Below are positions 37,426 through 45,615 of a stretch of DNA of 64,000 nt, one piece after another. Source of the stretch: an uncultured Gammaproteobacteria bacterium (GTDB taxonomy: Bacteria; Pseudomonadota; Gammaproteobacteria; Coxiellales; Coxiellaceae); the NCBI GenBank assembly GCA_902581285.1, contig CACHNP010000003.1, positions 1-64,000 of the forward strand, written 5' to 3'. The notes beneath the pieces are model-generated. The model saw nothing but the letters and a program-made list of their open reading frames with translations, was not told where the DNA came from and made no database searches. The first letter of the stretch is position 1. Every line of letters starts with the position of its first letter. The translations under genes were made by a program, and so were the position numbers.

Positions 37426-38307
37426 TCAAGGAATAATAGGGGGTTGATACGTGTTGTGACTGGTTTTTAGATTGTCAATTGCATCACGTGCTTTCTGAGA
37501 AAAGACGCCCCTGGTGCCTGTTTTTGAAAGACTAAAAAAGCTAAAACCTGGGGCTTTTCCCGCGGTTTTCCATGATGTCAGTAGTGAATCAATTTGACTT
37601 TCTTCTTGTAATGCCACAAGCTTGTTGACTAACTTTTCAGTCTCTTTTAAACCTATGGGATGACTTTTCCAGTGACCTTTTCTTCCATTTTCTATAGCTG
37701 CTTCAAGGTAGTCGTAAGCGGCAGCCAGCATCATTAATTTACTTTTATTTAATGAGGTATTTCCATCATCGGATACGCAATATTCAACCAATGATTGTCC
37801 TTGTGTTAGTATTTCATTTTGCAAACTGTCTATATTGAGTTCGTTGTCTTGGTTGCTTCCAGATGTATATGTCTCCCCTGACTTTAACTTGTCAAAAAGA
37901 GTGTTGGTGTTTGTGCTGGCGTAGTGTTGTTCCATTTGGGTTATGAACACTTGTTTTGCATCGGCTGCGGCTGCGGCTGCGGCTGCGGCTTCGGTTTCGG
38001 CTTTGGCTGTGGCATCGGCTTTTAATTTGACTACTTGATTGTAATCTTTTTTGAATACGTTAATATTTATAATAACGTCATCTTTGAATTTAACAATTCT
38101 ATTGATTTTGTCATCACTTTCATTACTATTGTCAGTTTTAGCACTATTTGGTTTTTTTAGTTCATCAATTTCAATATTTAATTTGTTTATTTGAGCTTTC
38201 ATTGTCTCTATTTTTGAGTTATTTTCTTCAATCATTTTTGTAAGTTCTTTTATTCCAGAATTTATTAACTCTATATCGCATTCATTTTCTTCTAAGTCGT
38301 CACTCAA
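37426..38307 (-). pseudogene. 3' part of a coiled-coil gene interrupted by an amber codon
   Basis: Frame of up to 293 residues from a TTG at 38307. It is in the same frame as the upstream 220-residue piece (38356-39018), separated only by a TAG at 38356-38358 and 16 sense codons, and has no ribosome-binding site of its own. Residues ~1-50 continue the coiled coil, residues ~85-105 include an alanine tract encoded by a (GGCTGC)4 repeat, and the rest is helical. Function unknown. If the amber were read through, the whole protein would have about 530 residues. Confidence 0.6.
37963..37986. repeat. (GGCTGC)4 hexanucleotide microsatellite
   Basis: Four perfect GGCTGC units followed by degenerate GGCTTC/GGTTTC units, encoding an alanine tract (EAAAAAAAAAD) in the minus-strand coiled-coil protein. 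Changes in unit number would keep the frame and only alter spacer length. Confidence 0.95.
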
Positions 38308-38355
38308 TTTTTTTATTTGACTCTCTTTCCTAGCTTCTTCATGTTTAAGTTTGCC

Positions 38356-39018
38356 CTATGTTTCTTGTGAGCGATCATCTATAAGGCTGAATGATGAACG
38401 AGATTTTTTTTTGAATTTCTTTATTACTAATATTCCTTTGGATTTTCTTGTCAGGAGTTGTATATTTTCTTTGTTAGCAGATTCGGATTCTAATGATTTT
38501 ATCTTTTCTTTTAGAAGCTTATTTTCCTTGTTTAATTTAGTCAAGGCTTGTTTAGTGGAGGCTAAGCCCTGAGTATTTTCTTTTTGTACTTTTGCAAGCT
38601 CTCTTAGTTGTTCTTCTAATTCTTCCTTCTGTAAAGTAAGTTCATTGGTTAGCCTGTTTTTCTCTTCTTCTTCTTCTTCTTCTTCTTGTTTCATTTGAAT
38701 CTTTTGTTTTTCAATTAGATCAAAATTGCTCGCAACCCAGTTTTCATTGTCATTAACATATGGTCTATATTCTTTGAATTCACTCTCTTCCATATTTTCA
38801 AGAAATTGATTCAATTTTTTGAATTCGCTGAAAAATTTTATCAAGTCTTTTTTCTCTTGTGTGGTAATATGCAGGGCTTGTCCACAGAACTTATCCCACT
38901 CATCCTCAATCTGAACTAATATTCCTTCGACATAGTGCTCTCTTAGTTTTTCATCCAAGTGTTCTTCTGCTAACCAATCTAAGTTAAGTTCGTCTTGTGT
39001 TGATGTTTGATCTCTCAT
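38356..39018 (-). CDS. Coiled-coil hypothetical protein, N-terminal part
   Basis: 220 residues from the ATG at 39018, preceded by a GGGGGTGG purine-rich site. Residues ~1-95 are a helical, acidic domain; residues ~100-190 form a long heptad-rich coiled coil starting with a run of eight glutamates. It ends at a TAG that lies in frame with the next 300 codons on the same strand (see 37426-38307), so this is probably the N-terminal part of a ~530-residue gene hit by a nonsense mutation (for example CAG to TAG). No family recognised; coiled-coil accessory proteins of this type are common among effectors of intracellular bacteria (inference). Confidence 0.62.
   Translation of the reverse strand: MRDQTSTQDELNLDWLAEEHLDEKLREHYVEGILVQIEDEWDKFCGQALHITTQEKKDLIKFFSEFKKLNQFLENMEESEFKEYRPYVNDNENWVASNFDLIEKQKIQMKQEEEEEEEEKNRLTNELTLQKEELEEQLRELAKVQKENTQGLASTKQALTKLNKENKLLKEKIKSLESESANKENIQLLTRKSKGILVIKKFKKKSRSSFSLIDDRSQET
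38665..38685. repeat. (TTC)7 trinucleotide microsatellite
   Basis: Seven perfect TTC units, read on the minus strand as GAA codons of the glutamate run at the start of the coiled coil. In-frame length variation is expected. Confidence 0.95.
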
Positions 39019-39361
39019 TCACCACCCCCGCCTATTTTGATACACTAAAAGTTCATTGCGCTCAGTCTACCGTTATTCACCTGATCAATAAATAATCAAA
39101 CAAACAATGCAGTTGTTCTGATAAGTGAACAAATACCCGCTATCAAACGACCAGTTTGCAGCAGCTTACCTCGCGCTTTGTTTAATTATAGTACAAGATA
39201 AGCCTCTGTCTAAAAAAAAATAACCCTATTAATCAGTTTTTTATATAATCTTTCATTTTGTTAATCTTGAATTGGGCTGCAGAGAGGCTTCGGTGTGAAG
39301 CTATGACCGTTTCACTATAACGTTATCAGTGTGAATTGCTTGAAGGAGGGTTTCAATCTGG

Positions 39362-39388
39362 ATTGCGTCGGCTCACGCTTCTCGCAAT
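39362..39388. repeat. Hairpin repeat of the dispersed GATTGCG...CGCAATGACG type
   Basis: A 6-bp inverted repeat (attgcg 39362-39367 / cgcaat 39383-39388) around a GC-rich loop, followed by gacg. Closely similar short hairpins are scattered in non-coding DNA of several host-associated bacteria. Related fragments containing gggatgacg occur at 37382-37412, on the other side of the coiled-coil gene. Confidence 0.5.
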
Positions 39389-39548
39389 GACGAGGTTTTA
39401 TTTAAGTGGATTAACAGGTTAGTTTTTTATTCTATTTAGCTTAGTTGGTTTAGATAGTCATATTGTTGTCGAATGGTTTGGGTTATTTGCTTTGATTCGT
39501 GATTACAGTAACGTGCGGGCTAAAATACAGCTTACGAAAACTAACTAA

Positions 39549-39761
39549 GGGCCCGGTGTTAGTAACGTAAAACACATCAAAAGAGCAGCGAAAGAAAGTA
39601 ATAACATCTATTTTTATGTTTTTGATAAAGATTCAAAAGTAATGCGGTCGCCCTTTCATTATAAAGAAAACAAAGATGACAAAGCACGCGCAATGGTGCG
39701 TGGTTTGATGATGAACGTTATTGAAGATGGAGAGTTATACGGTTGCGAAGGTGGGTGGTAA
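39549..39761 (+). pseudogene. Fragment of an unknown gene
   Basis: A 71-codon frame from a TAA (39546-39548) to a TAA (39759-39761) reads as a real, mixed alpha/beta protein: VKHIKRAAKESNNIYFYVFD, then KDSKVMRSPFHYKEN, ARAMVRGLMMNVIEDGELYG. There is no ATG, GTG or TTG near its start and no ribosome-binding site, so it looks like the C-terminal end of a lost gene. Family unknown. The rest of 39019-39956 shows no gene apart from the hairpin repeat. Confidence 0.45.
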
Positions 39762-39956
39762 TTAGCATGCGGCTCAAAAAGATGCGGTTTTGAAGTACAT
39801 GATAATCAAGTGTGATGCCGTTGGGTTCTTGCATGCATTATCTTCGTATTGATTTTACTGGTTTTTTTAAGTGCTGGTTGGTGCCAATAAAAAAACTTGA
39901 AAAAAAGTTACTTTAGTCTATAACTCACTTATGATTAATAAAGACAGGGGTGTACG

Positions 39957-40601
39957 ATGAATATGGTTTGGCTAGCTGTGCTGCTCATTGTTGTGGTTTT
40001 AATTTACATTGCCTTTACGCTCTTCCGTTCTGATGATTATCTTGATCTAAGTAGCTCATCTGATCACGATAGGATTCCAAACTCAATTCTTCCAGAAGAA
40101 GTCTCATCTTTGATTCTGGAAGCCAATTCAATCATGATCGTTCCAGGGTATGGTTTAGCGGTAGCGCAAGCGCAGTCCGAGTGTAAGAAGCTGGTCGATA
40201 AATTGAATGAGTTGGGAAAGACGGTGTGTTTTGGTTTACATCCCTTGGCCGCTCGCATCCCTGGTCACATGACTGTACTTCTAGCTGAAGCAGGTATTGA
40301 ATATAAGTATCTTACTGATCTTGATAGCAGTAACGATGTAATGGCTGATATGGACTTGGTGTTGGTTTCGGGTGCTAATGATATTGTGAATCCGGTAGCG
40401 AAAACCGACCCAAGCTCACCGTTATATGGAATGCCTATTTTGAACGTCTCAGAGGCAAAAAAAGTGATTTTTTTCAAGAGAAGCATGGCCACAGGCTATA
40501 CTGGAATACAAAATGAATTGTTTTTTTATGATAATACATCCATGCTTTATGGTGACGCTAAGAAGACTTTTGAAATGATTAATCATTTTCTCAATTCATG
40601 A
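39957..40601 (+). CDS. Stand-alone NADP-binding domain III of transhydrogenase (PntB dIII)
   Basis: A 214-residue protein: one transmembrane helix (residues ~4-24), a Ser/Asp linker, then a complete domain III of NAD(P) transhydrogenase beta subunit. Seen are MIVPGYGLAVAQAQ (NADP pyrophosphate loop), FGLHPLAARIPGHMTVLLAEA, DMDLVLVSGANDIVNPVA and VIFFKRSMATGYTGIQNELFFYDNTSMLYGDAKK. Normal PntB has eight to nine membrane helices (domain II) before this domain, and pntA should be nearby; neither is present. The domain core is conserved, so it may still bind NADP(H), but proton-coupled transhydrogenation is impossible without domains I and II. The ATG follows CAGGGG. Confidence 0.85.
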   Translation: MNMVWLAVLLIVVVLIYIAFTLFRSDDYLDLSSSSDHDRIPNSILPEEVSSLILEANSIMIVPGYGLAVAQAQSECKKLVDKLNELGKTVCFGLHPLAARIPGHMTVLLAEAGIEYKYLTDLDSSNDVMADMDLVLVSGANDIVNPVAKTDPSSPLYGMPILNVSEAKKVIFFKRSMATGYTGIQNELFFYDNTSMLYGDAKKTFEMINHFLNS

Positions 40602-40709
40602 ATGCCAGTGTTGGCATACACAAAAAGCCATATAAATGATCAGTTGACTTTACTAGTGTCGCTGTTTATTTTAGATGGCGTGTGGGCGACATTTGTTGTT
40701 GTGCTGTTT

Positions 40710-41150
40710 TTATTCTTCTCGCCCGAGCCAGAGCAGTTCAAATATCGTAGAAAAAGTCACAAGTAACAGAGGGAGTTTATACGTTGTAATAAGTGATGGG
40801 GCTTTAACAAATGCAATGACCGGTATGAGGATGAAGATAATGAGATAATAAACTACAAGCCAAATCACATGTTGCCCTATTTTATTGAGTCGACGTTTCA
40901 GCAAGCAGGTTTTGGGTGTGAAGTGTAACGCCCACATGAGTAAAGTTAACACGGTGATTTTTGCTTCTAGTGTTTTAATTTCGCTGAAGCCCAAATCAAC
41001 GCCGATAAAGTAACCCATTTGTGGGATTGAGAAAAGCAGCGTAGGTAAAATGAGGTAGGCGACGATATAAAAGTAGATGAGCTCTTTCGTTGATGATTTG
41101 GATGTCACATTAAAGGCTTGTTTCCAACCGTTGGCATAGTGTTTTAACAC
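40710..41150 (-). CDS. Small integral membrane protein (possibly DUF805-like)
   Basis: 146 residues with four hydrophobic segments (about residues 27-45, 62-80, 95-115, 122-142) and a basic RRLNKIGQH turn that resembles the RRLHD(I/T)G signature of DUF805 membrane proteins. Function unknown. It lies convergent to the PntB domain-III gene and upstream of topA in the same orientation but separated by nearly 290 bases on its far side. Confidence 0.6.
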   Translation of the reverse strand: MLKHYANGWKQAFNVTSKSSTKELIYFYIVAYLILPTLLFSIPQMGYFIGVDLGFSEIKTLEAKITVLTLLMWALHFTPKTCLLKRRLNKIGQHVIWLVVYYLIIFILIPVIAFVKAPSLITTYKLPLLLVTFSTIFELLWLGREE

Positions 41151-41399
41151 GGATCGATCCTTGATTTAAGTTTGTTTTTCGTTGGTTGCATTTTTATACT
41201 TCATCTTTGATTGCTAGCTTGTTTATTTTTACTTGCTAACGACGAAGATACTCATTTCATTGTATAAAAAATACGACCACCTAGCCACTTCTATTCATTG
41301 ATTGTGCGGTGGGAAGTGGCGTTTTGATATAGGTTTACACTTTATCTTTTTTGATTTGTATCACTGATTTGATTTATAGTGTTATTGATCGCGATGTGA

Positions 41400-41436
41400 C
41401 TCAATAGCTTAAGTTGAGTAAAGTTAAGCTATTGAG
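41400..41436 (-). terminator. 13-bp perfect inverted repeat after topA
   Basis: Arms ctcaatagcttaa (41400-41412) and ttaagctattgag (41424-41436) are perfectly complementary around an 11-base loop; the right arm ends one base from the topA stop. There is no U-tract on either strand, so it is either a factor-dependent end, an mRNA-stabilising hairpin or a binding site. Confidence 0.5.
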
Positions 41437-41437
41437 A

Positions 41438-43747
41438 CTAATCCGATTTTTTTCTGCGGGAAAAACGAGATGGTTTGCTGTTTTTCAAAATGTCTAAGCA
41501 TTGTTCTAACGTGAGTTCGTCTGGAGTTTGGTCCTTGGGGATTTTTCCGTTTTTTTCTCCGTTAGTGATGTAGGGGCCATAACGACCATTAAGCACTTGT
41601 ATTTTATGATCAGGAAATTCAAGTATGACTTTTTTCTTTTCCATTTCTTCGCGTTGCTTGACGCATTCAATTGCGCGTTCCAGCGTGATGGTAAACATAT
41701 CATCGTCTTTGCCGAGAGACGCAAATTCATGACCGTACTTGACGTAAGGGCCATAGCGTCCGACGTTAATACTAATTGGAATTTTCCCATCCATCATGCC
41801 CAATTTTCGTGGTAGTGACAGCAACTGCTTGGCCTCGTCTAATGTGATGGTGTGCATGCTTTGATTAGGTAGCAATCCGACAAATTTGGGTTTCTTTTCG
41901 TCTTCCACTGTTCCTAATTGGACATAGGGTCCGTATCGCCCGATTTTAACCAGGATGGGTTTTCCAGTTTCCTCATCGACTCCAAGTTCGCGTGTTTGTT
42001 TGACTTCATCTCGGGATAATGATTCACCCTTATCACCAACGAGCTTATTGAAGGGTTGCCAGTATTCGTTTAGTACATTTTTCCACTCTTTATCTCCTGC
42101 GGCAATATCATCCAGGTAGTCTTCGAGTTTTGCTGTAAAGTCGTAGTCCACGTACTGGGTGAAGTGATCGGTCAAGAACTGATTGACAATGCGGCCAATG
42201 TCGGTTGGAATGAAACGTTTGTTGTCCATTTCAACGTATTCGCGTTGTTGAAGCGTGGAAATAATTGCGGCATAGGTTGATGGTCGGCCTATTCCAAATT
42301 CCTCGAGTTTTTTAACCAGGCTGGCCTCATTGAAACGCGGAGGAGGTTCGGTGAAGTGTTGATCTGCGCGAATTTCATTGGTGCTGATTGTTTCTCCTTC
42401 TTCCATAGGAGGAAGGAGCTTTTCGTCAGATTCTTTGGGTTTGTCGTCCACGTCTTCTTGGTATACGATCATGAAACCTGGGTTGACGACAGTAGATCCG
42501 TTTGCACGAAATAGGTGGTTGTCCGCACCAAGGTCAACTGCGACAGTATGTAAAGTGGCATCAATCATCTGGGAGGCGATCGTTCGTTTCCAAATCAAAC
42601 TGTAGAGCTGGTGCTGCTCCTTGTTGAGGTGTTTTTGAATGGTTTCAGGGTGGCGTTGAACTGCCGTGGGTCTGATACCTTCGTGAGCTTCTTGGGCATT
42701 TTTAGATTTAGTTTTATATGTGCGAATGTCTTTCGGTAAGTTTGCTTTTCCAAATCGTTCTTCGATTAAAGCTCGAATATCAGCAATGGCTTCGTCGGCA
42801 AGTTGCGTGGAGTCAGTACGCATGTAGGTAATCAAACCAACACTGCCTTCACCCACATCGATTCCTTCATAGAGCTGTTGCGCCACCATCATGGTGCGTT
42901 TTGCGGTGAAACCTAGTTTGCGCGCTGCTTCTTGCTGTAGTGTTGATGTGATAAATGGTGCAGTCGGTTTTCGTTTACGCTCTTTCTTTGTCACTTTCAT
43001 GACGGTGAGCTTGCCGTTAGCTGCTTTAATGATATCGTCTTTGGCTTCAGTTGCTAATGCTTCGTTGTTGAGACTGAATTGGGTGAGTTTGTCGCCTTTG
43101 TAATGGGTTAACTTGCTGGCAAAGACTTTTTTGTCTTTTTCCAGTTTGGCATGAATAGTCCAGTACTCTTTTTTGATAAACGCTTCGATTTCTTTTTCTC
43201 GTTCGGCTATTAGGCGTAAAGCCGGGCTTTGTACACGGCCAGCAGATAAGCCGCGTTGGATTTTTTTCCACAGCAGCGGGGACAAGGTAAAACCAACCAG
43301 GTAGTCTAACGCCCGTCGCGTTTTATAAGCATTAACTAGATCTGATGCGATTTCCCTTGGGTTCTCAATGGCATTTTGAATTGCTTTTTTAGTGATTTGG
43401 TTGAAAACGACGCGGCAAACGGTTTTGTCCTTGAGTGCTTTTTTTTCTTGCATCATGCTTAACACGTGCCATGCGATGGCTTCCCCCTCTCTATCAGGGT
43501 CGGTTGCTAGTATGAGACCATCTGTTTCTTTTAGTGCTTTGGTTAGTTCTTGGAAATGTTTTTTGTTACGGTCAATAGGCGCATAGTGCATGTTGAAGTT
43601 GTTGTCGACCTCAACGGATCCTTTACGTGGAATGAGATCTCTCACGTGGCCGTAGGACGCTTTGACAATGTATTTATTGCCTAGGTATTTGTTGATAGTT
43701 TTGGCTTTGGCTGGTGATTCCACCACCACTAAAAAGCGTTCACTCAT
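41438..43747 (-). CDS. topA: DNA topoisomerase I
   Basis: Relaxes negative supercoils behind polymerases. The 769-residue type IA enzyme has the Toprim domain (FLVVVESPAKAKTI ... LATDPDREGEAIAWH), the active-site Tyr in GLITYMRTDST, and the IGRPSTYAAIISTL motif. In place of the E. coli four-cysteine zinc ribbons, the C-terminus has at least three repeats with the GRYGPYV core (around residues 600, 665, 725), the Toprim-associated C-terminal repeat type. Last gene of dprA-smg-topA, starting 14 bases after the smg stop. Confidence 0.97.
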   Translation of the reverse strand: MSERFLVVVESPAKAKTINKYLGNKYIVKASYGHVRDLIPRKGSVEVDNNFNMHYAPIDRNKKHFQELTKALKETDGLILATDPDREGEAIAWHVLSMMQEKKALKDKTVCRVVFNQITKKAIQNAIENPREIASDLVNAYKTRRALDYLVGFTLSPLLWKKIQRGLSAGRVQSPALRLIAEREKEIEAFIKKEYWTIHAKLEKDKKVFASKLTHYKGDKLTQFSLNNEALATEAKDDIIKAANGKLTVMKVTKKERKRKPTAPFITSTLQQEAARKLGFTAKRTMMVAQQLYEGIDVGEGSVGLITYMRTDSTQLADEAIADIRALIEERFGKANLPKDIRTYKTKSKNAQEAHEGIRPTAVQRHPETIQKHLNKEQHQLYSLIWKRTIASQMIDATLHTVAVDLGADNHLFRANGSTVVNPGFMIVYQEDVDDKPKESDEKLLPPMEEGETISTNEIRADQHFTEPPPRFNEASLVKKLEEFGIGRPSTYAAIISTLQQREYVEMDNKRFIPTDIGRIVNQFLTDHFTQYVDYDFTAKLEDYLDDIAAGDKEWKNVLNEYWQPFNKLVGDKGESLSRDEVKQTRELGVDEETGKPILVKIGRYGPYVQLGTVEDEKKPKFVGLLPNQSMHTITLDEAKQLLSLPRKLGMMDGKIPISINVGRYGPYVKYGHEFASLGKDDDMFTITLERAIECVKQREEMEKKKVILEFPDHKIQVLNGRYGPYITNGEKNGKIPKDQTPDELTLEQCLDILKNSKPSRFSRRKKSD

Positions 43748-43760
43748 AGTTTGGTCATCC

Positions 43761-44240
43761 TTAGTGCAGTACTTCGCTTTGTTCTTGTAAGACTAAAAGC
43801 TCCATTTTTGATAAAGCCTCTCCCTGGTTATCTTGGTTGTACAAAAACATAAGCGTGACCCATTGGATTAGGCCCACATCAATGGCATTGGGTTTTAAGT
43901 CAATGAGTTGATTGATGACGAGCTCTGCTTCGACGGGGCTGATGATGTTTTGATTTTGTAAAAATAGTAAATAGTTCTGGCACTCCAAATCAAAAAATGA
44001 TTTTTCTTCTGGGGTGAGTATTCGTCTTGAATGGGGCGACTGTGTTGAGCAAGGAATGTTACTTTCAGGAGACAGTTTGCTCAACCAACTCAGTGCTGAG
44101 TCAATGGTGGTTGACTTGAATCCGGCTGATTTAAGCTCGACCACGAGTTCTGCTTCGGTGGTTTCATTAGGTGTGTTTTTTTTAACGTGATGTTTGAATA
44201 AGTACATTAGGACTGTGAGCACGTTTTCTGTTTTAATCAT
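43761..44240 (-). CDS. smg: Smg family protein (DUF494)
   Basis: A 159-residue protein with the N-terminal VLTVLMYLFKHHV and the LKSAGFKSTTIDSALSWLSKL segment characteristic of Smg/DUF494, a helical family of unknown function nearly always encoded between dprA and topA in gammaproteobacteria, as here. The start overlaps the dprA stop by 4 bases. Confidence 0.9.
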   Translation of the reverse strand: MIKTENVLTVLMYLFKHHVKKNTPNETTEAELVVELKSAGFKSTTIDSALSWLSKLSPESNIPCSTQSPHSRRILTPEEKSFFDLECQNYLLFLQNQNIISPVEAELVINQLIDLKPNAIDVGLIQWVTLMFLYNQDNQGEALSKMELLVLQEQSEVLH

Positions 44241-45319
44241 TTTAATCTCAGGTATCCACCGGTTACTCTAGTTACATGGCCACTAAGCTCAAGGTTCAAC
44301 AGCATTTCTGAGGCGGTGTCGATATTAACATCGCCAAGACAGACTATTTTCTCCATGCTCGTGACAGCAAAGTCGACACACTCTAACAAATTGTGATGCT
44401 GTTGATCAAGCTCCACAGGGTTATTTTTGCATGTTTTCGTGTGGTAAATCAAGCTGTTGTTATTCATGATTGATATTATTTCAGTCGTATTATCAATTAG
44501 ATATGCCCCTTCTTTGATCAGTTTGTGGGTGCCCTTTGCATTTGTGCACCGAATGGATCCAGGAAGCGCAAATACGTCTTTTCCTTGATTAAGTGCGCAA
44601 TCGGCAGTGATCAGAGACCCACTATTTAAACCAGCCTCAATGACCAATGTGGACAGGCTCATGCCGCTGATAAGGTGGTTTCGTATTGGGAAATTGTGTT
44701 TGCAAGGCGCTGATTTTAATGGGAATTGAGATATGAGGCCACCTTTTTCAGCGATCTTTTCTGCCAGGCTGGTGTTTTTTTTGGGGTAAATGGAGTGCAG
44801 TCCGGAGCCCAGTATCGCGATTGTGGGTTGCTGAGCTTGAAGTGCGCCTTGGTGAGCGGCTGTGTCGATGCCAACAGCCAGCCCGCTGGTGATAGTATAG
44901 CCATTGTTGCTCAACTCATATGCGAACTCAGTTGCGTGGTTGATTCCGAAAGGAGTCGCCTTGCGGCTGCCAACGATCGCAATTTGCGGGGTTGCGAGCA
45001 AGTTGGGATTTCCTTGCAGATACAAAATGGGTGGGGGTGTGGCAATTTGCTGCAGTAGTTCAGGGTAGAACGGGCTGTCTCTGTGAATAATGTAATGGTT
45101 TGGCTGTTGTTGCCAGGCCATGTCGTAGTCCAGTTTGCTTTGTTCGGGGTGACGCAGTGCAGAGCGAGTGCAATCCGGTGTTTGCGGGTGATCAAGTAGG
45201 TAACTAATTATTTTACAGGGTGTTTTCAGTTGCAGGTGCAACTGCGTGAGTGCCTGAGCGCTGAGTCCTGGTGCGTAGTAAAGTGTCAGCCATTTTAGGG
45301 TGATGTGGTCATTGTTCAT
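44237..45319 (-). CDS. dprA: DNA processing protein DprA (Smf)
   Basis: Binds incoming single-stranded DNA during natural transformation and loads RecA. The start is placed at the ATG at 45319 (360 residues): it has AAGGAC upstream and directly precedes the conserved LTLYYAPGLSAQAL sequence. The Rossmann domain shows IAIVGSRKATPFG, SGLAVGIDTAAHQGAL, ILGSGLHSIYPKKN, LISQFPL and VIEAGLNSGSLITADCALNQGKDVFALPGSI. A C-terminal winged helix (MEKIVCLGDVNIDTASEMLLNLEL) follows. The first ~20 codons and upstream flank are duplicated at 49606-49755, beyond a giant accessory gene. Confidence 0.96.
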   Translation of the reverse strand: MNNDHITLKWLTLYYAPGLSAQALTQLHLQLKTPCKIISYLLDHPQTPDCTRSALRHPEQSKLDYDMAWQQQPNHYIIHRDSPFYPELLQQIATPPPILYLQGNPNLLATPQIAIVGSRKATPFGINHATEFAYELSNNGYTITSGLAVGIDTAAHQGALQAQQPTIAILGSGLHSIYPKKNTSLAEKIAEKGGLISQFPLKSAPCKHNFPIRNHLISGMSLSTLVIEAGLNSGSLITADCALNQGKDVFALPGSIRCTNAKGTHKLIKEGAYLIDNTTEIISIMNNNSLIYHTKTCKNNPVELDQQHHNLLECVDFAVTSMEKIVCLGDVNIDTASEMLLNLELSGHVTRVTGGYLRLK

Positions 45320-45615
45320 GATATGCGTCCTTGCAATGAGTGTGAGCTGACAGTGTAGGTGCTGTGTGGTTTTGTTCAATACCGGGGCAAGTTTGTTGCT
45401 TGGCAGTTCGTTGAAAGAGTGCATTAGTAGAGTCCATTTGTACTAAGCTGGAAGAAAAAAAGCTCACAGGGTGTGTCGTTATGTAATGACTTGTATGGTA
45501 TGAAATTAAAAAATTACTTTAATTAAACTTTAACTTTTTTATGTGTGTGGCAAATGCCATTGTGTGTTATTATTGTCAAAAAACAGTCATGCACCTCAAG
45601 AAAGGCAGATAGAAT

